From CAYXDO01 sp964463485 (GTDB lineage: Bacteria; Myxococcota; Kuafuiibacteriia; Kuafuiibacteriales; Kuafuiibacteriaceae): 64,000 bases of DNA. This document shows, one piece after another, positions 18,668 to 28,214 of the stretch; position 1 is the stretch's first letter; each line of letters opens with the position of its first letter. A model generated the notes under the pieces. It was given only the letters and a program-made list of their open reading frames with translations, was not told where the DNA came from and did not search any database. The translations under genes and the position numbers were made by a program. Location of the stretch: the NCBI GenBank assembly GCA_964463485.1, contig CAYXDO010000019.1, forward strand, positions 1 to 64,000, read 5' to 3'.

Positions 18668-20527
18668 TCACGGCTCGCGCTCCGCTTCCAGCTTGGCGAG
18701 GCTCCGATCGAGCCGCCTCAGACGCTCCTCCGCATCGTCCTGACGGTCCGTCCACCGCAACAGCTCACTGGCGATACGGTCAGCCTCAACCCTTCCGGGA
18801 GTGCCTTCGAGCCGCCGACGCCGCTCCGCGTGAGCCCTCGCCAGGACAGCCTTCACATCGGGAACAGGCGTCTGCTTGGCGGCAGGAGATGGCTTGGCAG
18901 GAGGTGCTTTCGGATCCGCGCGCACGGCTTCGGCCTTCTTTCGCTTCGGGGGCTCCGGCCTGCCCTTCGCGCTCCTGCGACGGGCCTCTTCGAGCTTCGG
19001 CGAGGGCGAGCGGCTTTGATTTACCGCCTCGGGAGCGGCCGCGTGCGCGGGTTCCGGACGCGTGGGTTCCAAAACGTTTGCGGGCTCTTGAGGAGCTCTC
19101 GCAGGCTGCTCCAGCGCCTTCGCGGGCTCCAGCGCTCTCGTTGGCTCGGGCCCTGCGACACCAGACTCCACGGCATCCGCTGGCGAGAGCTCGGGAGCTT
19201 CGACGGCAACCTCGGTCATTTCCACGGACGGAGCCTCCACGGCCGTTTGCGGTCGCCCAAACCAGAGCCCGATCGCCACCCCTGCCGGCACCACGCCAAG
19301 CCCGATCGCCCACCAAAACGACCCGTCGGAGCGCCGACGCTCGACGCTCGCTTCCAGCGCCGGCGGCAGCGTTCGCGGCACCGAGGTCGCGACGAGCTCG
19401 ATCGGCCCGACCGCATCCGGCGTCGCGAAGGTGTCCGTGGTCTGCTCCTCCGAGAACCCAGCCTCGCGAGACGGCCTCCTCGAGGGACGCTCGCCCACCG
19501 TCGGCTCGAGCTCCGGATTCTCGGCCGCATGCTCGAGCTCGGGGCGGCGCGCATAAACGCGCGTCTTGCCCGCCGCACGAACCTCCGTGGCTTCGTCCGC
19601 CAGACGGTCCAACTTGGTCCGCTCCGTGTTCTGCTCGCCCATCAGCGCGTCGTCGACCAGCGCTCCCACCACCGTCTCCGACGGGCTCTCGATCGCGAGC
19701 TCCAACACCTTCCTCATCGCTTGCGCCGACGGAAATCGAGCGTCGGGATGGGGCGAGAGCGCCCTCGCGACCGCGCGATCGAGCGCCTCGGGGACCTCCG
19801 GGCGAAGCGAGCGCGCGGGTCGATACGTTGGGCTCGACGAAGCCAACAACATCGCGTGCAGCGGTCCGCGCGTGATGAAGTCCTGCAAGGTCAACAGCTC
19901 CCAAAGCAGGATGCCCACCGCGTACAAGTCGGTGCGCGCATCCACGGGCTCCGCACGCACCTGCTCCGGAGCCATGTAGCCTGGCGATCCAAGCACCGCA
20001 CCCGTCGCCGTCTCGAAGTCCTTCAACTTCGACCATCCGATCCCGAGATCGATGAGACGTGAACGACCGTCTGTCCCGAGGATCACGTTCTTCGGCGACA
20101 CGTCGCGATGAACGACGCCAAGCCCGGAGTCATGAAGGGCGGCCAAGCCCGAGAGTACGTCCGCCGCCACGCGCACCGCAGATGCTACCGTCGCCGTCCG
20201 CTTGGTCGACTCGAGCTCCGCCATGATGCGGTGAATCGTCCAGCCCTCGAAGTAATCGAGCGCGAAGTAGGGCACCTCGTCCACCGCGCCGACGTCGTAG
20301 ACGCGAGGCAAAAACGGGCTCTCGATCCGAGTCGCAAGATCCGCTTCGTGACGAAATCGCGCCTCACGCTCCGAATCGTCGGAGAAACCGTGAAGACGTT
20401 TGATCACCAACAGCTTCGGAAGCCGCGGATCCTTTGGGCGCGCGAGAAAGGCCTCTGCCGCCGATCCCGCCCCCAAACGCGTCAGGAGGACATACTCGCC
20501 GAACGCCGCCGGAAAATCGCGCGACAC
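18668..20527 (-). CDS. Hanks-type serine/threonine protein kinase with membrane helix and Ala/Pro/Glu-rich tail
   Basis: 619 residues. The kinase domain spans about residues 10-275: P-loop GAGSAAEAFLA, catalytic Lys43 (VIKRLH), VVHRDVSPKNVIL, LIDLGIG in place of the common DFG, and GSPGYMAPEQ. A linker leads to one membrane helix (FWWAIGLGVVPAGVAIGLWFG, about 400-420), then about 200 residues rich in Pro, Ala and Glu, ending in charged helices. This layout is common in myxobacterial receptor kinases, where the C-terminus is outside the cytoplasm. It is 3 bases from the downstream end of the membrane partner gene and likely in its operon. Confidence 0.92.
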   Translation of the reverse strand: MSRDFPAAFGEYVLLTRLGAGSAAEAFLARPKDPRLPKLLVIKRLHGFSDDSEREARFRHEADLATRIESPFLPRVYDVGAVDEVPYFALDYFEGWTIHRIMAELESTKRTATVASAVRVAADVLSGLAALHDSGLGVVHRDVSPKNVILGTDGRSRLIDLGIGWSKLKDFETATGAVLGSPGYMAPEQVRAEPVDARTDLYAVGILLWELLTLQDFITRGPLHAMLLASSSPTYRPARSLRPEVPEALDRAVARALSPHPDARFPSAQAMRKVLELAIESPSETVVGALVDDALMGEQNTERTKLDRLADEATEVRAAGKTRVYARRPELEHAAENPELEPTVGERPSRRPSREAGFSEEQTTDTFATPDAVGPIELVATSVPRTLPPALEASVERRRSDGSFWWAIGLGVVPAGVAIGLWFGRPQTAVEAPSVEMTEVAVEAPELSPADAVESGVAGPEPTRALEPAKALEQPARAPQEPANVLEPTRPEPAHAAAPEAVNQSRSPSPKLEEARRRSAKGRPEPPKRKKAEAVRADPKAPPAKPSPAAKQTPVPDVKAVLARAHAERRRRLEGTPGRVEADRIASELLRWTDRQDDAEERLRRLDRSLAKLEAEREP

Positions 20528-20530
20528 GAA

Positions 20531-21400
20531 TCACTCACACGCGGCCCGGTCGGGCGCCTGACAGATCTCGATCGGACCGCGCGGGCCACCGCTAGCTCCC
20601 GCGGCGATCACACCCGCCACGACGCCCCCGACCACCAAGACCGCTCCCCCCAAGACCGCCCAGATCCAGCCGCTCGAGGACTCGTCCGCCACGAGCTCGA
20701 TCGTCACGTGCGTCGTCTCTCCGCGCCGCACCAACGCCTCGACCCGCCCGGACATGTCGGGCGCTATCCCTCGAACCTCGTACGGCCCGGGCTCCAAGAC
20801 GACTCGCTGCCCGAGCAACACCGCGTCGCCCGTGCCAGACAGTGTCAACACCAACGAGTCCGGCGCGTTCGGACACTCGACCACCAACCCACCGCCCAGT
20901 CGAAGCCCCTGCTTGGAGATCAAGGCCCGCGTCGCGTCGCGGACACGCTCGAGCACCATACTCTCCTGCTCCCGCGGCAGCTCCACGAGCTCATCGTCGA
21001 CCCCACCGGACCGTCCCGCCACGACCTGCACCGTGAAGACCCACGGCCGCGTGCGTGTATCGACCACGACGTCGAGACCGACCTGTGCGCCCGACTCGCG
21101 GAGCCGATCCAGTCGACACTCGGCGCTGGCACCGCACCGCTCGAGCGCGAAAGCGGCGTCGGTGGTCCACTCGACGCGCACGCCCACGAACCCCTCGACG
21201 CCCGCTCGCACGGCGTCTCGCAGTTGAGACCCGTCGAACCAAGGCTCCTCGCCCGCTTCGGCGAGGAGCTCGGTGGTCAAGACGATGTGCGTGGTCTCAG
21301 GACCGGCCAACGCGGTTCGCGCCAAGAGCGCGAGCGCAGCTCCGAGCAGAAGGCGCACACCTCGACGGTCGCGCCGACCAGGCCGCGTGTCAACGCACAC
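20531..21400 (-). CDS. Exported/membrane protein, kinase-linked, unknown function
   Basis: 289 residues. Signal peptide VRLLLGAALALLARTALAG, then two Cys close together (ERCGASAECRL), then a domain ending LEPGPYEVRGIAPDMSGRVEALVRRGETTHVTIEL, which resembles the PEGA-type beta fold seen in kinase-linked proteins. A hydrophobic helix (IWAVLGGAVLVVGGVVAGVIAAGASGG) and a short Cys-containing tail follow. Mature domains should be periplasmic. Only 3 bases separate it from the kinase gene, so it is probably a signalling or substrate partner. An alternative GTG start is near 21358. Confidence 0.7.
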   Translation of the reverse strand: MCVDTRPGRRDRRGVRLLLGAALALLARTALAGPETTHIVLTTELLAEAGEEPWFDGSQLRDAVRAGVEGFVGVRVEWTTDAAFALERCGASAECRLDRLRESGAQVGLDVVVDTRTRPWVFTVQVVAGRSGGVDDELVELPREQESMVLERVRDATRALISKQGLRLGGGLVVECPNAPDSLVLTLSGTGDAVLLGQRVVLEPGPYEVRGIAPDMSGRVEALVRRGETTHVTIELVADESSSGWIWAVLGGAVLVVGGVVAGVIAAGASGGPRGPIEICQAPDRAACE

Positions 21401-21508
21401 GCGCCAAGGCGAGGCATCTGCCCTGGGTCCACGTTACCCGTCCAGACCACTTCCTTTCCAAGGCTCGGAGCCCGATCGCGATCGTAGCCTGGGCGGGAGA
21501 CGTGCTGT

Positions 21509-21558
21509 GGTCGTGGTGTGGTCGTGGTCGTGGTGGTGGTGGTGGTGGTGGTGGTCGA
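21509..21558. repeat. GTG/GTC trinucleotide microsatellite
   Basis: A run of GTGGTC and then about eight GTG triplets, upstream of the thioesterase gene and downstream (in sequence) of the minus-strand operon start. It could slip and vary in length between strains. No evidence of function. Confidence 0.8.
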
Positions 21559-21672
21559 TCCGACCAAATTCTCGAGCGTCGCTGGCACGAACTGAGCACG
21601 GACTTCTGGGACCCGTACCAAGCAAGCACGAGCGAAAGTTGCCCAACGGCCCCCGCCACGCCACACTCGACC

Positions 21673-22038
21673 GTGGACCGCAACCTCGCCATCCGCGTCA
21701 TCCTGCTCCCGCGAGATACCAACGCTCACGGGACGATCTTCGGCGGTACGATCCTGAGTCACATCGACCTCGCGGGCGCCGTGGAGGCGAGACGACACAC
21801 CAAACACAAGGTCGTCACCGTCGCGATGGACGGCGTCGAGTTCCATCAGCCAGTCTTCGTCGGTGACGTCGTGTCCTTCTACACGTCCCTCTTGAAGACC
21901 GGCCGCACGAGCATCCGCGTTCGTGTGGAAGTCGAAGCCCAACGTAATCATGACCCGAGCCAGCTCGTGACCGTGACCAGCGCCGACGTCGTCTACGTCG
22001 CCGTGGATCGCGAGGGACAAAAGACATCGCTCGTGTGA
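21673..22038 (+). CDS. Acyl-CoA thioesterase, hotdog fold (YciA-like)
   Basis: 121 residues from GTG 21673 (MDRNLAIRVILLPRDTNAHGTIFGGTILSHIDLAGA). NAHGTIFGG..L..ID.AG is the hotdog thioesterase signature with the catalytic Asp. It continues VTVAMDGVEFHQPVFVGDVVSFYTSL and ends SADVVYVAVD. Likely hydrolyses acyl-CoA esters. The frame is open far upstream, but that part reads as random low-complexity sequence including a Gly run from the GTG microsatellite, so it is not included. The true start could be slightly upstream. Confidence 0.85.
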   Translation: MDRNLAIRVILLPRDTNAHGTIFGGTILSHIDLAGAVEARRHTKHKVVTVAMDGVEFHQPVFVGDVVSFYTSLLKTGRTSIRVRVEVEAQRNHDPSQLVTVTSADVVYVAVDREGQKTSLV

Positions 22039-22111
22039 TCTAGAATGGACTGGACATGAATTTCTTAGAGCGCGTTGACTTCGCGGCGATCGGCGGCGAG
22101 CTTCGATCACC

Positions 22112-23425
22112 ATGGCGATGTCTTATCGACCGACGGCGGACGAACGCGCGAAGCTCAAGAGCCTCCTCCGCGCGCGCTTCGAGGATCTCACCCCGCGGCT
22201 GAAGTCGCGTGACCAATACCTCGGACGCAGATCGGTCGTCGGTTGCGTGGCCCTCGAGATCACGCAGCGCTGCAACCTGGACTGCACGCTCTGTTATCTC
22301 TCCGAGTTCAGCGAGGCCGTCCCCGACATCCCCCTCGAGGTCGTCAAGGCTCGCCTCGACAAGGTGAAGGAGGTCTACGGCGTCCACACCAACGTGCAGA
22401 TCACGGGCGGCGACCCGACGCTCCGCGATCGCAAGGAGCTCGTCGAAATCGTTCGCTACGCCGCGCGAATCGGGCTCTTCCCCGCGCTCTTCACCAACGG
22501 CATCCGCGCCTCCCGCGACCTGCTCTCCGAGCTCGCCGACGTGGGCCTCATCGACGTCGCGTTTCACGTCGACCTCACGCAAGAACGAAAGGGCTTCAAG
22601 ACCGAGCAGGAGCTCAACGCCGTCCGCGAGAAGTACCTCGAACGGGCCGGAGGGCTCGGGCTCGCGATCATCTTCAACACCACCGTACACGACGCGAACG
22701 TGCGCGAGGTCCCCATGCTCGCGCGGTGGTTTCGCGATCACGCGGGACCCCTCGGCATGGCCAGCTTTCAGCTCCAAGCCGACACCGGCCGAGGCTGGCT
22801 CCGCGAACGTGACGAAAGTTTGATCTCAAAAGAACGTATCCAGCGCCTGATTCAAGAAGGCGTCGGCACGAGCTTGAGCTGGGACGCCGTCCTGATCGGC
22901 CACCCGGACTGCCACAACGTCGCCTACACGCTCTCTACCGAAGGGCTCACGGTCGACCTCCTCGACGACAAAACGATCGCCGCCGACTGGATGAACGACT
23001 TCGGCGAGGTCGAGCTCGATCGATCTCAGCCGGTCGTCACGGCCTACCGGATGGTAAAGAGCGCTTTCACCCAGAAGCCCGAGTGGATCGGCAGAAGCGG
23101 GCGCTGGCTCACCCGCAAGGCAGTGGACTTCGGTCCAGCGTTCGCGCGCGCATTGGTCGACGGAAGGCCCGCCGGAAAGCTGAGCTTCTTCATCCACAAC
23201 TTCCAAGACGCGTCGAAGCTCGACGAGGAGCGTCTGCACAACTGCTCGTTCCACTGCGTGACCGACGAGGGCGGCCTGTCGATGTGCGCGTACAACGCGC
23301 GACGGGACGAGCTCATCATCCCCGAGCGCATGAAAAAGCACGGCAACTTCCTCCCGAAGCGCCCTCCGATCGGCGAGGTCGATCGCGCGACCGCGAACGA
23401 CGCGGCGGCGTTGGCCGTGCTCTAG
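22112..23425 (+). CDS. Radical SAM protein with extra C-terminal cysteines
   Basis: 437 residues. The radical SAM cluster motif CNLDCTLC is at Cys54, Cys58 and Cys61 (CxxxCxxC), and ITGGDPTLRDRKELVEI is the usual GGE/GGD AdoMet motif. The barrel follows (LFTNGIRASRDLL, then AFHVDLTQERKGF). Further conserved-looking Cys are GHPDCHN (about residue 271) and, near the end, LHNCSFHCVTDEGGLSMCAY, which could hold one or two auxiliary FeS clusters. Substrate unknown: it fits the MoaA/PqqE-like group broadly. It is monocistronic in appearance, on the plus strand between a thioesterase and the PilY1 operon end. Confidence 0.85.
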   Translation: MAMSYRPTADERAKLKSLLRARFEDLTPRLKSRDQYLGRRSVVGCVALEITQRCNLDCTLCYLSEFSEAVPDIPLEVVKARLDKVKEVYGVHTNVQITGGDPTLRDRKELVEIVRYAARIGLFPALFTNGIRASRDLLSELADVGLIDVAFHVDLTQERKGFKTEQELNAVREKYLERAGGLGLAIIFNTTVHDANVREVPMLARWFRDHAGPLGMASFQLQADTGRGWLRERDESLISKERIQRLIQEGVGTSLSWDAVLIGHPDCHNVAYTLSTEGLTVDLLDDKTIAADWMNDFGEVELDRSQPVVTAYRMVKSAFTQKPEWIGRSGRWLTRKAVDFGPAFARALVDGRPAGKLSFFIHNFQDASKLDEERLHNCSFHCVTDEGGLSMCAYNARRDELIIPERMKKHGNFLPKRPPIGEVDRATANDAAALAVL

Positions 23426-23596
23426 CCTTCCGTAACACGTTGATTTCAGGGCCGAAGGCGCGAAGAGGTCGGCGGGTAACGCCCTAACTTACGATGAAAT
23501 GGTCCGTTTGAGCCCCAACGCCCCGAAGTCGAGGGCATGCGGGCTCATCGCAAAGGTCGGGTCAGAGTTGGGAGGAGAGGCAGGCGGGCGAGGGTT

Positions 23597-24112
23597 TTAG
23601 CGGGTGATGTTCACGATCTGAAGCGCAGGAGACTCGCGCGGAGCCCGTAGTTGCACGCGGACTTCCTGTCCTACGAGCTTCTCGAGCTGCTCATCGGTGA
23701 TCCCAGACTCGGCGTAGACCGTATACGACCGGTACATCGTCCCTTGGAGGATGGTACGGTCGGCGATGTCCTTTGCATCCTGAATCACGACGGCATCACC
23801 GGCCTCCACGGCCTCTTTGAGCTCCTCGGGCTTTCGGGGGATCGCGAGGAGCACCGAGCCATCCACGGTGGACTGCACCTTGCCCACGAGCACGATGATG
23901 TCGGTTCGGAACGTCAGCTCGTCGCCCGTGAGCGGCGTTTCCTGAGCCGATTGTTCTTCCTTCTTCGTTTTTCCGAGCTTCTCGAGCTGCTCAGCGGTGA
24001 TCGCCGAGCCGCGGGTCTTCTGTCGGAACTGAGGCTGCTCCTGCGCGACCGCCGGCAGCGCCAACCCCAGCACCAAGACGGTTGTCATCCACGTACGCAT
24101 CGCAAACCTCAC
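23597..24112 (-). CDS. Small exported protein coupled to pilY1
   Basis: 171 residues. A Sec signal peptide is clear (MRTWMTTVLVLGLALPAVAQ), followed by a charged linker (AITAEQLEKLGKTKKEEQ) and a domain LTFRTDIIVLVGKVQSTVDGSVLLAIP that ends VGQEVRVQLRAPRE; several strands suggest an OB-like or beta-rich fold. It overlaps the pilY1 stop by ATGA, so it is translated with pilY1. An ATG 5 codons inside is an alternative start. Function unknown; a pilus accessory role is inferred from position. Confidence 0.7.
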   Translation of the reverse strand: MRFAMRTWMTTVLVLGLALPAVAQEQPQFRQKTRGSAITAEQLEKLGKTKKEEQSAQETPLTGDELTFRTDIIVLVGKVQSTVDGSVLLAIPRKPEELKEAVEAGDAVVIQDAKDIADRTILQGTMYRSYTVYAESGITDEQLEKLVGQEVRVQLRAPRESPALQIVNITR

Positions 24113-27100
24113 TTGATCCGCGGCTCACGCCACATCAGGACGGGCAGATTGCCGAGATTGGGTGCATCAACAAGCTTGGCATTCTTCACCGATGTCATAC
24201 TGCCCCCACTGGCAAAGGTCTCCCCTACCTGGGGCGAGAATAGCGTGATTCCACTGCCGCCTTCTCCGCTCTCCGAAAAAACCTGACGATCGCCCGGATC
24301 GTAAGACCCGTCCCCACCATCAACAACCGCCTTTCCGTTGCAGGCGTTCATTGCGTAGGCCCTGTCGAGACCATTCGGAGCCGTGCACTCGATCGCCGAG
24401 TCGGACACCGCCGGAATGATCACGGGCAGAGCCGGATCGGACTGGTCGAGGTACGACGCGGTCTTGTGGGTCTTGTAGTACGCGATGCCGAGGAACACGA
24501 GCGGATCACGGGACGCTTTCTCGTCCTGTTCAAGCTCGATGTACCAGCCCTTCTTACCCACGGAACTAAAGTTCGAAGATGCGATCGTGGTGATGTTCTG
24601 AAGATCACCATCCATCGTCTTGTCCTCGATGACACCATCGTCGAAGATCGCACCGATGACGTCGCGCTGCGAGTTGATCGTCGACCCATCGAGCTCCTCT
24701 ACGGAGCGCAACCGCTGACCGTTGCCGGTTCCAAAGTACACACCAACCGATCGCGCGCCCGAGCAAGTCGCTGGGGTGAGGTCGAGGCGTGTGAAGCCCT
24801 TGCGAAGCAGCTTGGCCACTACCGTACCCGTCGTCAGATTGAGCGGTGTCGCCAGGTCGGCAGGAGCGCCGCCTGCGCGATGGTTGGCGGTCAACAGACG
24901 TCGAACGTCCCAGGTGTTGGTCGCCGGGCTGGTCTGGGTCGCAACGAAGATCTGACCGCACGTATCAAACCAGTACAGAGATCGAACGAACCGACCCACA
25001 GAGTACGCCGAAACCGGACCGGCGATCGGGCACACCATGTGTGCGAGCGACGGGTCGGTGGTGGCGTCCATGCAGTTCGCGCTGGCTGGAACGCAGGCCT
25101 TCGTGAAGCGCTTGATCACGCCGGCATCGCCAGGTGCGTTGGTGAAGGGCTTGAGCACGCCGGCCGTCGACGAGTTGAAGCTGTCTGGATCGACCACGTA
25201 CACCGTGGGCCGTTGGGCGACCGTTGGGACCGGCTGATCGAGGTACAGGTACTCAAGACGGCTGACTACGACTAGGCTGTCGTCGTCGCCTTTGTTATCG
25301 ATGATGAGCTCCAGCGTGATGGCATCATCGTAAACCCACTGCGTGCAGCGGTTGGTCGGGGTGCCACTTGGGTCCTGAGCCCACCAGGTGTCGGAGGCCT
25401 TCTTTCCACCGTCTCCAGGGGAGGCTTGGACGCCACCGAGCGCGCCCTCGATGCGACCCGCGAGAACACCGTTGTTGCCGTTGCGTACGTTGAGGTACTC
25501 CGCGTTGCCCGCTGACCCCGTCTCGAGCTCCAAAGCTGAGAAGCAGTAGCGCAATGCCACCGCCCCGGGAACCTTGTAGGGTCCAAGGATCTTCGAGGTG
25601 CCCGTCGCACCCGTATCGTAGTTCCCCGAAGGGTTGGCAAACGAACCCGTGTTCGAGGTGCTGCAGTGAATCGCGCCACCCGAGGTCGAACCGATGGATT
25701 CGACGCAAGTCTTGGCGGCCGGACCGGAAGCGCTGATGGGCTGCGAGGCCTTCACCACGATCGGTCCAGGGGCGTTCCGAGGAACGCTCAGATCCGGATA
25801 GTCGAAGTCAGGCACATGGCCCGAACCCATGGCCAGAATGACGTGTGGCTCTGGATTCGAGTCTGCATCGGGTCCATCGAACAACATCTCGCCCGCGAAA
25901 GGGTTGGAGAGCACATGCTGAAGCTCCGACCACGCGTTGGTCACCGTCGAGTCGAAGTAGACCGGATAGATCGGGTTGTTGGCCGTGCTGAACACGCCGT
26001 TGAACTGATTCAGATCCATCATGTACATCGCACGCCCACCGCGACCGAGGCTGAAGAACAACCGCGCCTTCTCGTTCGGGTTGGTGATCGCGTTCGGATC
26101 TACGTAGACGTTCCCGTTGGCGTCATTGTGGACCAGCGTGAGCGCGCCATCGACGAAGTACTTGTGGGAGTGATCGATGGTCGGCTGTTGATCGATCTGC
26201 GGGAGGCGATAACGAATGGCGTCGTTCGGATCCCAGAGCTCCGACGGAACGAGCGCCGAAGTCTCAGTGCCGTCGAACGCGTCGAAGACGTGCAACATGC
26301 CGTCGTTGGCCGCCATGAAGATATAGCAAATACCCGCAGTATTGTCGCAGTCTTCGTCAGTTCGTCCGTCCGAATCGTCATCAATGCCATTCTTCAGTGT
26401 TTCACGATCGTACTGAACGACGATGGTCGGAGCATGCATCGGGTCCCCGAGCGCCCAGGTGTCAACCATGAGCGTCTCAGGCGTGCCGTCGGCCGTAAGG
26501 TCCGCGATCGGAGCGCCACCGTAGGGGTTTTTGTCGAACTGCACTCGCTGGTAGCCGTGGAGGTAGTTGATGAACGCCGCTGCGGCGCCACCGCTGACCC
26601 ACGAATCGTCCGAATTCCATGTGGATGGCTTCACCGGAACGTAGGCAGCTGTCCCCGCGCGCCAGGAATAGATCTTGGGCTTCTTGCAGGCGCCTGTGCA
26701 GGCAGCGTCGGTCCCGTAATACGGGCCACCCATCGTCAGGCCGAGGCTGTTCTTCCGCTTCAGGCCAGCGCCGCCAATATCGGTGGCGGTCGTCGTGCTC
26801 CCCGTCCAAGTGTCTGTCGCGGAAGGGTTCGTAAGCAAGTTCAAACCAGTCGTCGACTTGAACATGCAGGTCGTAACCGTTGTATTGTACTGCCCATTGG
26901 GGAGCACCGGGGGGAACACGCAGTGGGACTTCAGGTTGCCGATCCATCGGCCCTTACCCACGGGCGCGAACGCCGAGATGAACACGCGGTCTCCCGTGAA
27001 AAGGCCAGCCTGAGCCTGTCCAGGAGCCGAGAAGAACACCGCGCTCTTGCTCTGAATCGAGGCCAAAATGCCCTCGAACGCCGCGTTGAGCTGCGACTCG

Positions 27101-27957
27101 TTACCAGCCGGGAAGAACTGCCCGCCACCCTCGTTCGCTATGGTCTGCATGAGCACCGGATTGTAGTCCGTCCCGGCCTTGCCCACGCCGATATCGTACA
27201 GGCCAACGCCGGGTTTGCCCGTCACGTTGCACATGATGTGGTTCTGATAGTTGTATCTTGCCGAAAGGTCGGGACGATTCTGCGCGATCGTCTGGTTCGC
27301 CATCGGATTGGCAGGCGGCGGCGTGCAAGCGTAGTTGTAGCTCACGCTGTTCCCGTTCGGGAGACCGTCCGTCATGAGGATCGCAAACTTCTTGCGACAA
27401 ACCTTGGTGTTGGCCGGCGCCGTCGTCTTCCACGTCGTCTGATAATTCACCCCGGAGTCCCTGAGCGCCTGCACGATGGGTGTGGATCCGCTCGACGTGA
27501 GTAGACGCACGTTCGTATCCGCGAGGGCCTGCGTGGCGGTCCAGCCTGCAGTCACCGCACTCGTGGTACCGCCGTAGTACCGGATCTGGAAGTTGATGTC
27601 GTTCCACCAGCGGTCCAAGACGCCGTCCGTGGCCGAGTTACACCCGGTCAGGATGGCCTTCACCTGCGCCAGCTTGTTCAGGCAGGGAACACCACCTGGA
27701 CAGACGGCGAGGTTGTACTGCGCCATCGACGCCAGACCACCCACATAGGCAGCTGTCTGGGCAACGTACCACGCACACGATGTGGGCAGATACCCAGTAT
27801 CCATCGAGCACGAACGGTCAATGATGACCTCGACATCCGGAATACCCGGTGTCGAGCGAAATAGATCTGCGTCGTCCGGTAACAACGTCGTTGGAACTGG
27901 CGGGGGTGCCCCCGTCAACAGGCCGGACGCAAGCATCAATGCTCCTGCGCTCAACAT
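24109..27957 (-). CDS. pilY1: Type IV pilus tip protein, PilY1/PilC family
   Basis: 1282 residues. N-terminal signal-like segment (ALMLASGLLTG), then a vWA domain whose MIDAS motif DRSCS (DxSxS) is intact in VEVIIDRSCSM, with the later Asp in FAILMTDGLPNG. A large C-terminal beta-propeller region follows, with family motifs such as MLHVFDAFDGTE, DALTLVHNDANGNVYVDP, SLGRGGRAMYMMDL and ILAMGSGH. A Ca-type loop DDDSDGRTDED is present in the middle. PilY1 sits at the pilus tip, helps prime assembly and can bind surfaces and calcium. About 7 kb from the minor pilin cluster rather than inside it. Overlaps the small gene downstream by ATGA. Confidence 0.92.
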   Translation of the reverse strand: MLSAGALMLASGLLTGAPPPVPTTLLPDDADLFRSTPGIPDVEVIIDRSCSMDTGYLPTSCAWYVAQTAAYVGGLASMAQYNLAVCPGGVPCLNKLAQVKAILTGCNSATDGVLDRWWNDINFQIRYYGGTTSAVTAGWTATQALADTNVRLLTSSGSTPIVQALRDSGVNYQTTWKTTAPANTKVCRKKFAILMTDGLPNGNSVSYNYACTPPPANPMANQTIAQNRPDLSARYNYQNHIMCNVTGKPGVGLYDIGVGKAGTDYNPVLMQTIANEGGGQFFPAGNESQLNAAFEGILASIQSKSAVFFSAPGQAQAGLFTGDRVFISAFAPVGKGRWIGNLKSHCVFPPVLPNGQYNTTVTTCMFKSTTGLNLLTNPSATDTWTGSTTTATDIGGAGLKRKNSLGLTMGGPYYGTDAACTGACKKPKIYSWRAGTAAYVPVKPSTWNSDDSWVSGGAAAAFINYLHGYQRVQFDKNPYGGAPIADLTADGTPETLMVDTWALGDPMHAPTIVVQYDRETLKNGIDDDSDGRTDEDCDNTAGICYIFMAANDGMLHVFDAFDGTETSALVPSELWDPNDAIRYRLPQIDQQPTIDHSHKYFVDGALTLVHNDANGNVYVDPNAITNPNEKARLFFSLGRGGRAMYMMDLNQFNGVFSTANNPIYPVYFDSTVTNAWSELQHVLSNPFAGEMLFDGPDADSNPEPHVILAMGSGHVPDFDYPDLSVPRNAPGPIVVKASQPISASGPAAKTCVESIGSTSGGAIHCSTSNTGSFANPSGNYDTGATGTSKILGPYKVPGAVALRYCFSALELETGSAGNAEYLNVRNGNNGVLAGRIEGALGGVQASPGDGGKKASDTWWAQDPSGTPTNRCTQWVYDDAITLELIIDNKGDDDSLVVVSRLEYLYLDQPVPTVAQRPTVYVVDPDSFNSSTAGVLKPFTNAPGDAGVIKRFTKACVPASANCMDATTDPSLAHMVCPIAGPVSAYSVGRFVRSLYWFDTCGQIFVATQTSPATNTWDVRRLLTANHRAGGAPADLATPLNLTTGTVVAKLLRKGFTRLDLTPATCSGARSVGVYFGTGNGQRLRSVEELDGSTINSQRDVIGAIFDDGVIEDKTMDGDLQNITTIASSNFSSVGKKGWYIELEQDEKASRDPLVFLGIAYYKTHKTASYLDQSDPALPVIIPAVSDSAIECTAPNGLDRAYAMNACNGKAVVDGGDGSYDPGDRQVFSESGEGGSGITLFSPQVGETFASGGSMTSVKNAKLVDAPNLGNLPVLMWREPRIK

Positions 27958-28214
27958 GCCTCAACCTTCTCCCAGACCTGGGCCCGTCCCGATCGTTCGG
28001 ACACGTTGCTACCCCTGTCTTCGCGGCGAAGTCTGCAAGGACTGGACCGAACACTCGGCCCAGCTCGGGACGTCGCCGCTGTGCAATTCAGTTCATGTGA
28101 TCGAAAGCCGATGCGGTGCGACAAGGTAGACCTCGACGTCGCAAACTCGGCCACGATCGCCACCCTGACACGTCCGAGCGCGAAGGGGAAGGACCGGAAT
28201 CCACTCGCGCCCGT

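Noticed and set aside
21055..21672. Long open frame in front of the thioesterase
   Set aside because: It covers a minus-strand gene and a GTG microsatellite and has no protein character; only the part from 21673 matches the hotdog fold.
22056..22111. Short frame MNFLERVDFAAIG before the radical SAM gene, possible frameshift
   Set aside because: It runs into another frame and the radical SAM protein already has a complete N-terminus from 22112.
25666..27504. Plus-strand frame of about 600 residues opposite pilY1
   Set aside because: Arg/Val-rich shadow; pilY1 domains are unmistakable on the minus strand.
28000..28214. Promoter or small RNA upstream of pilY1
   Set aside because: No clear sigma-54 or other box and no conserved stem was found by eye in this spacer.
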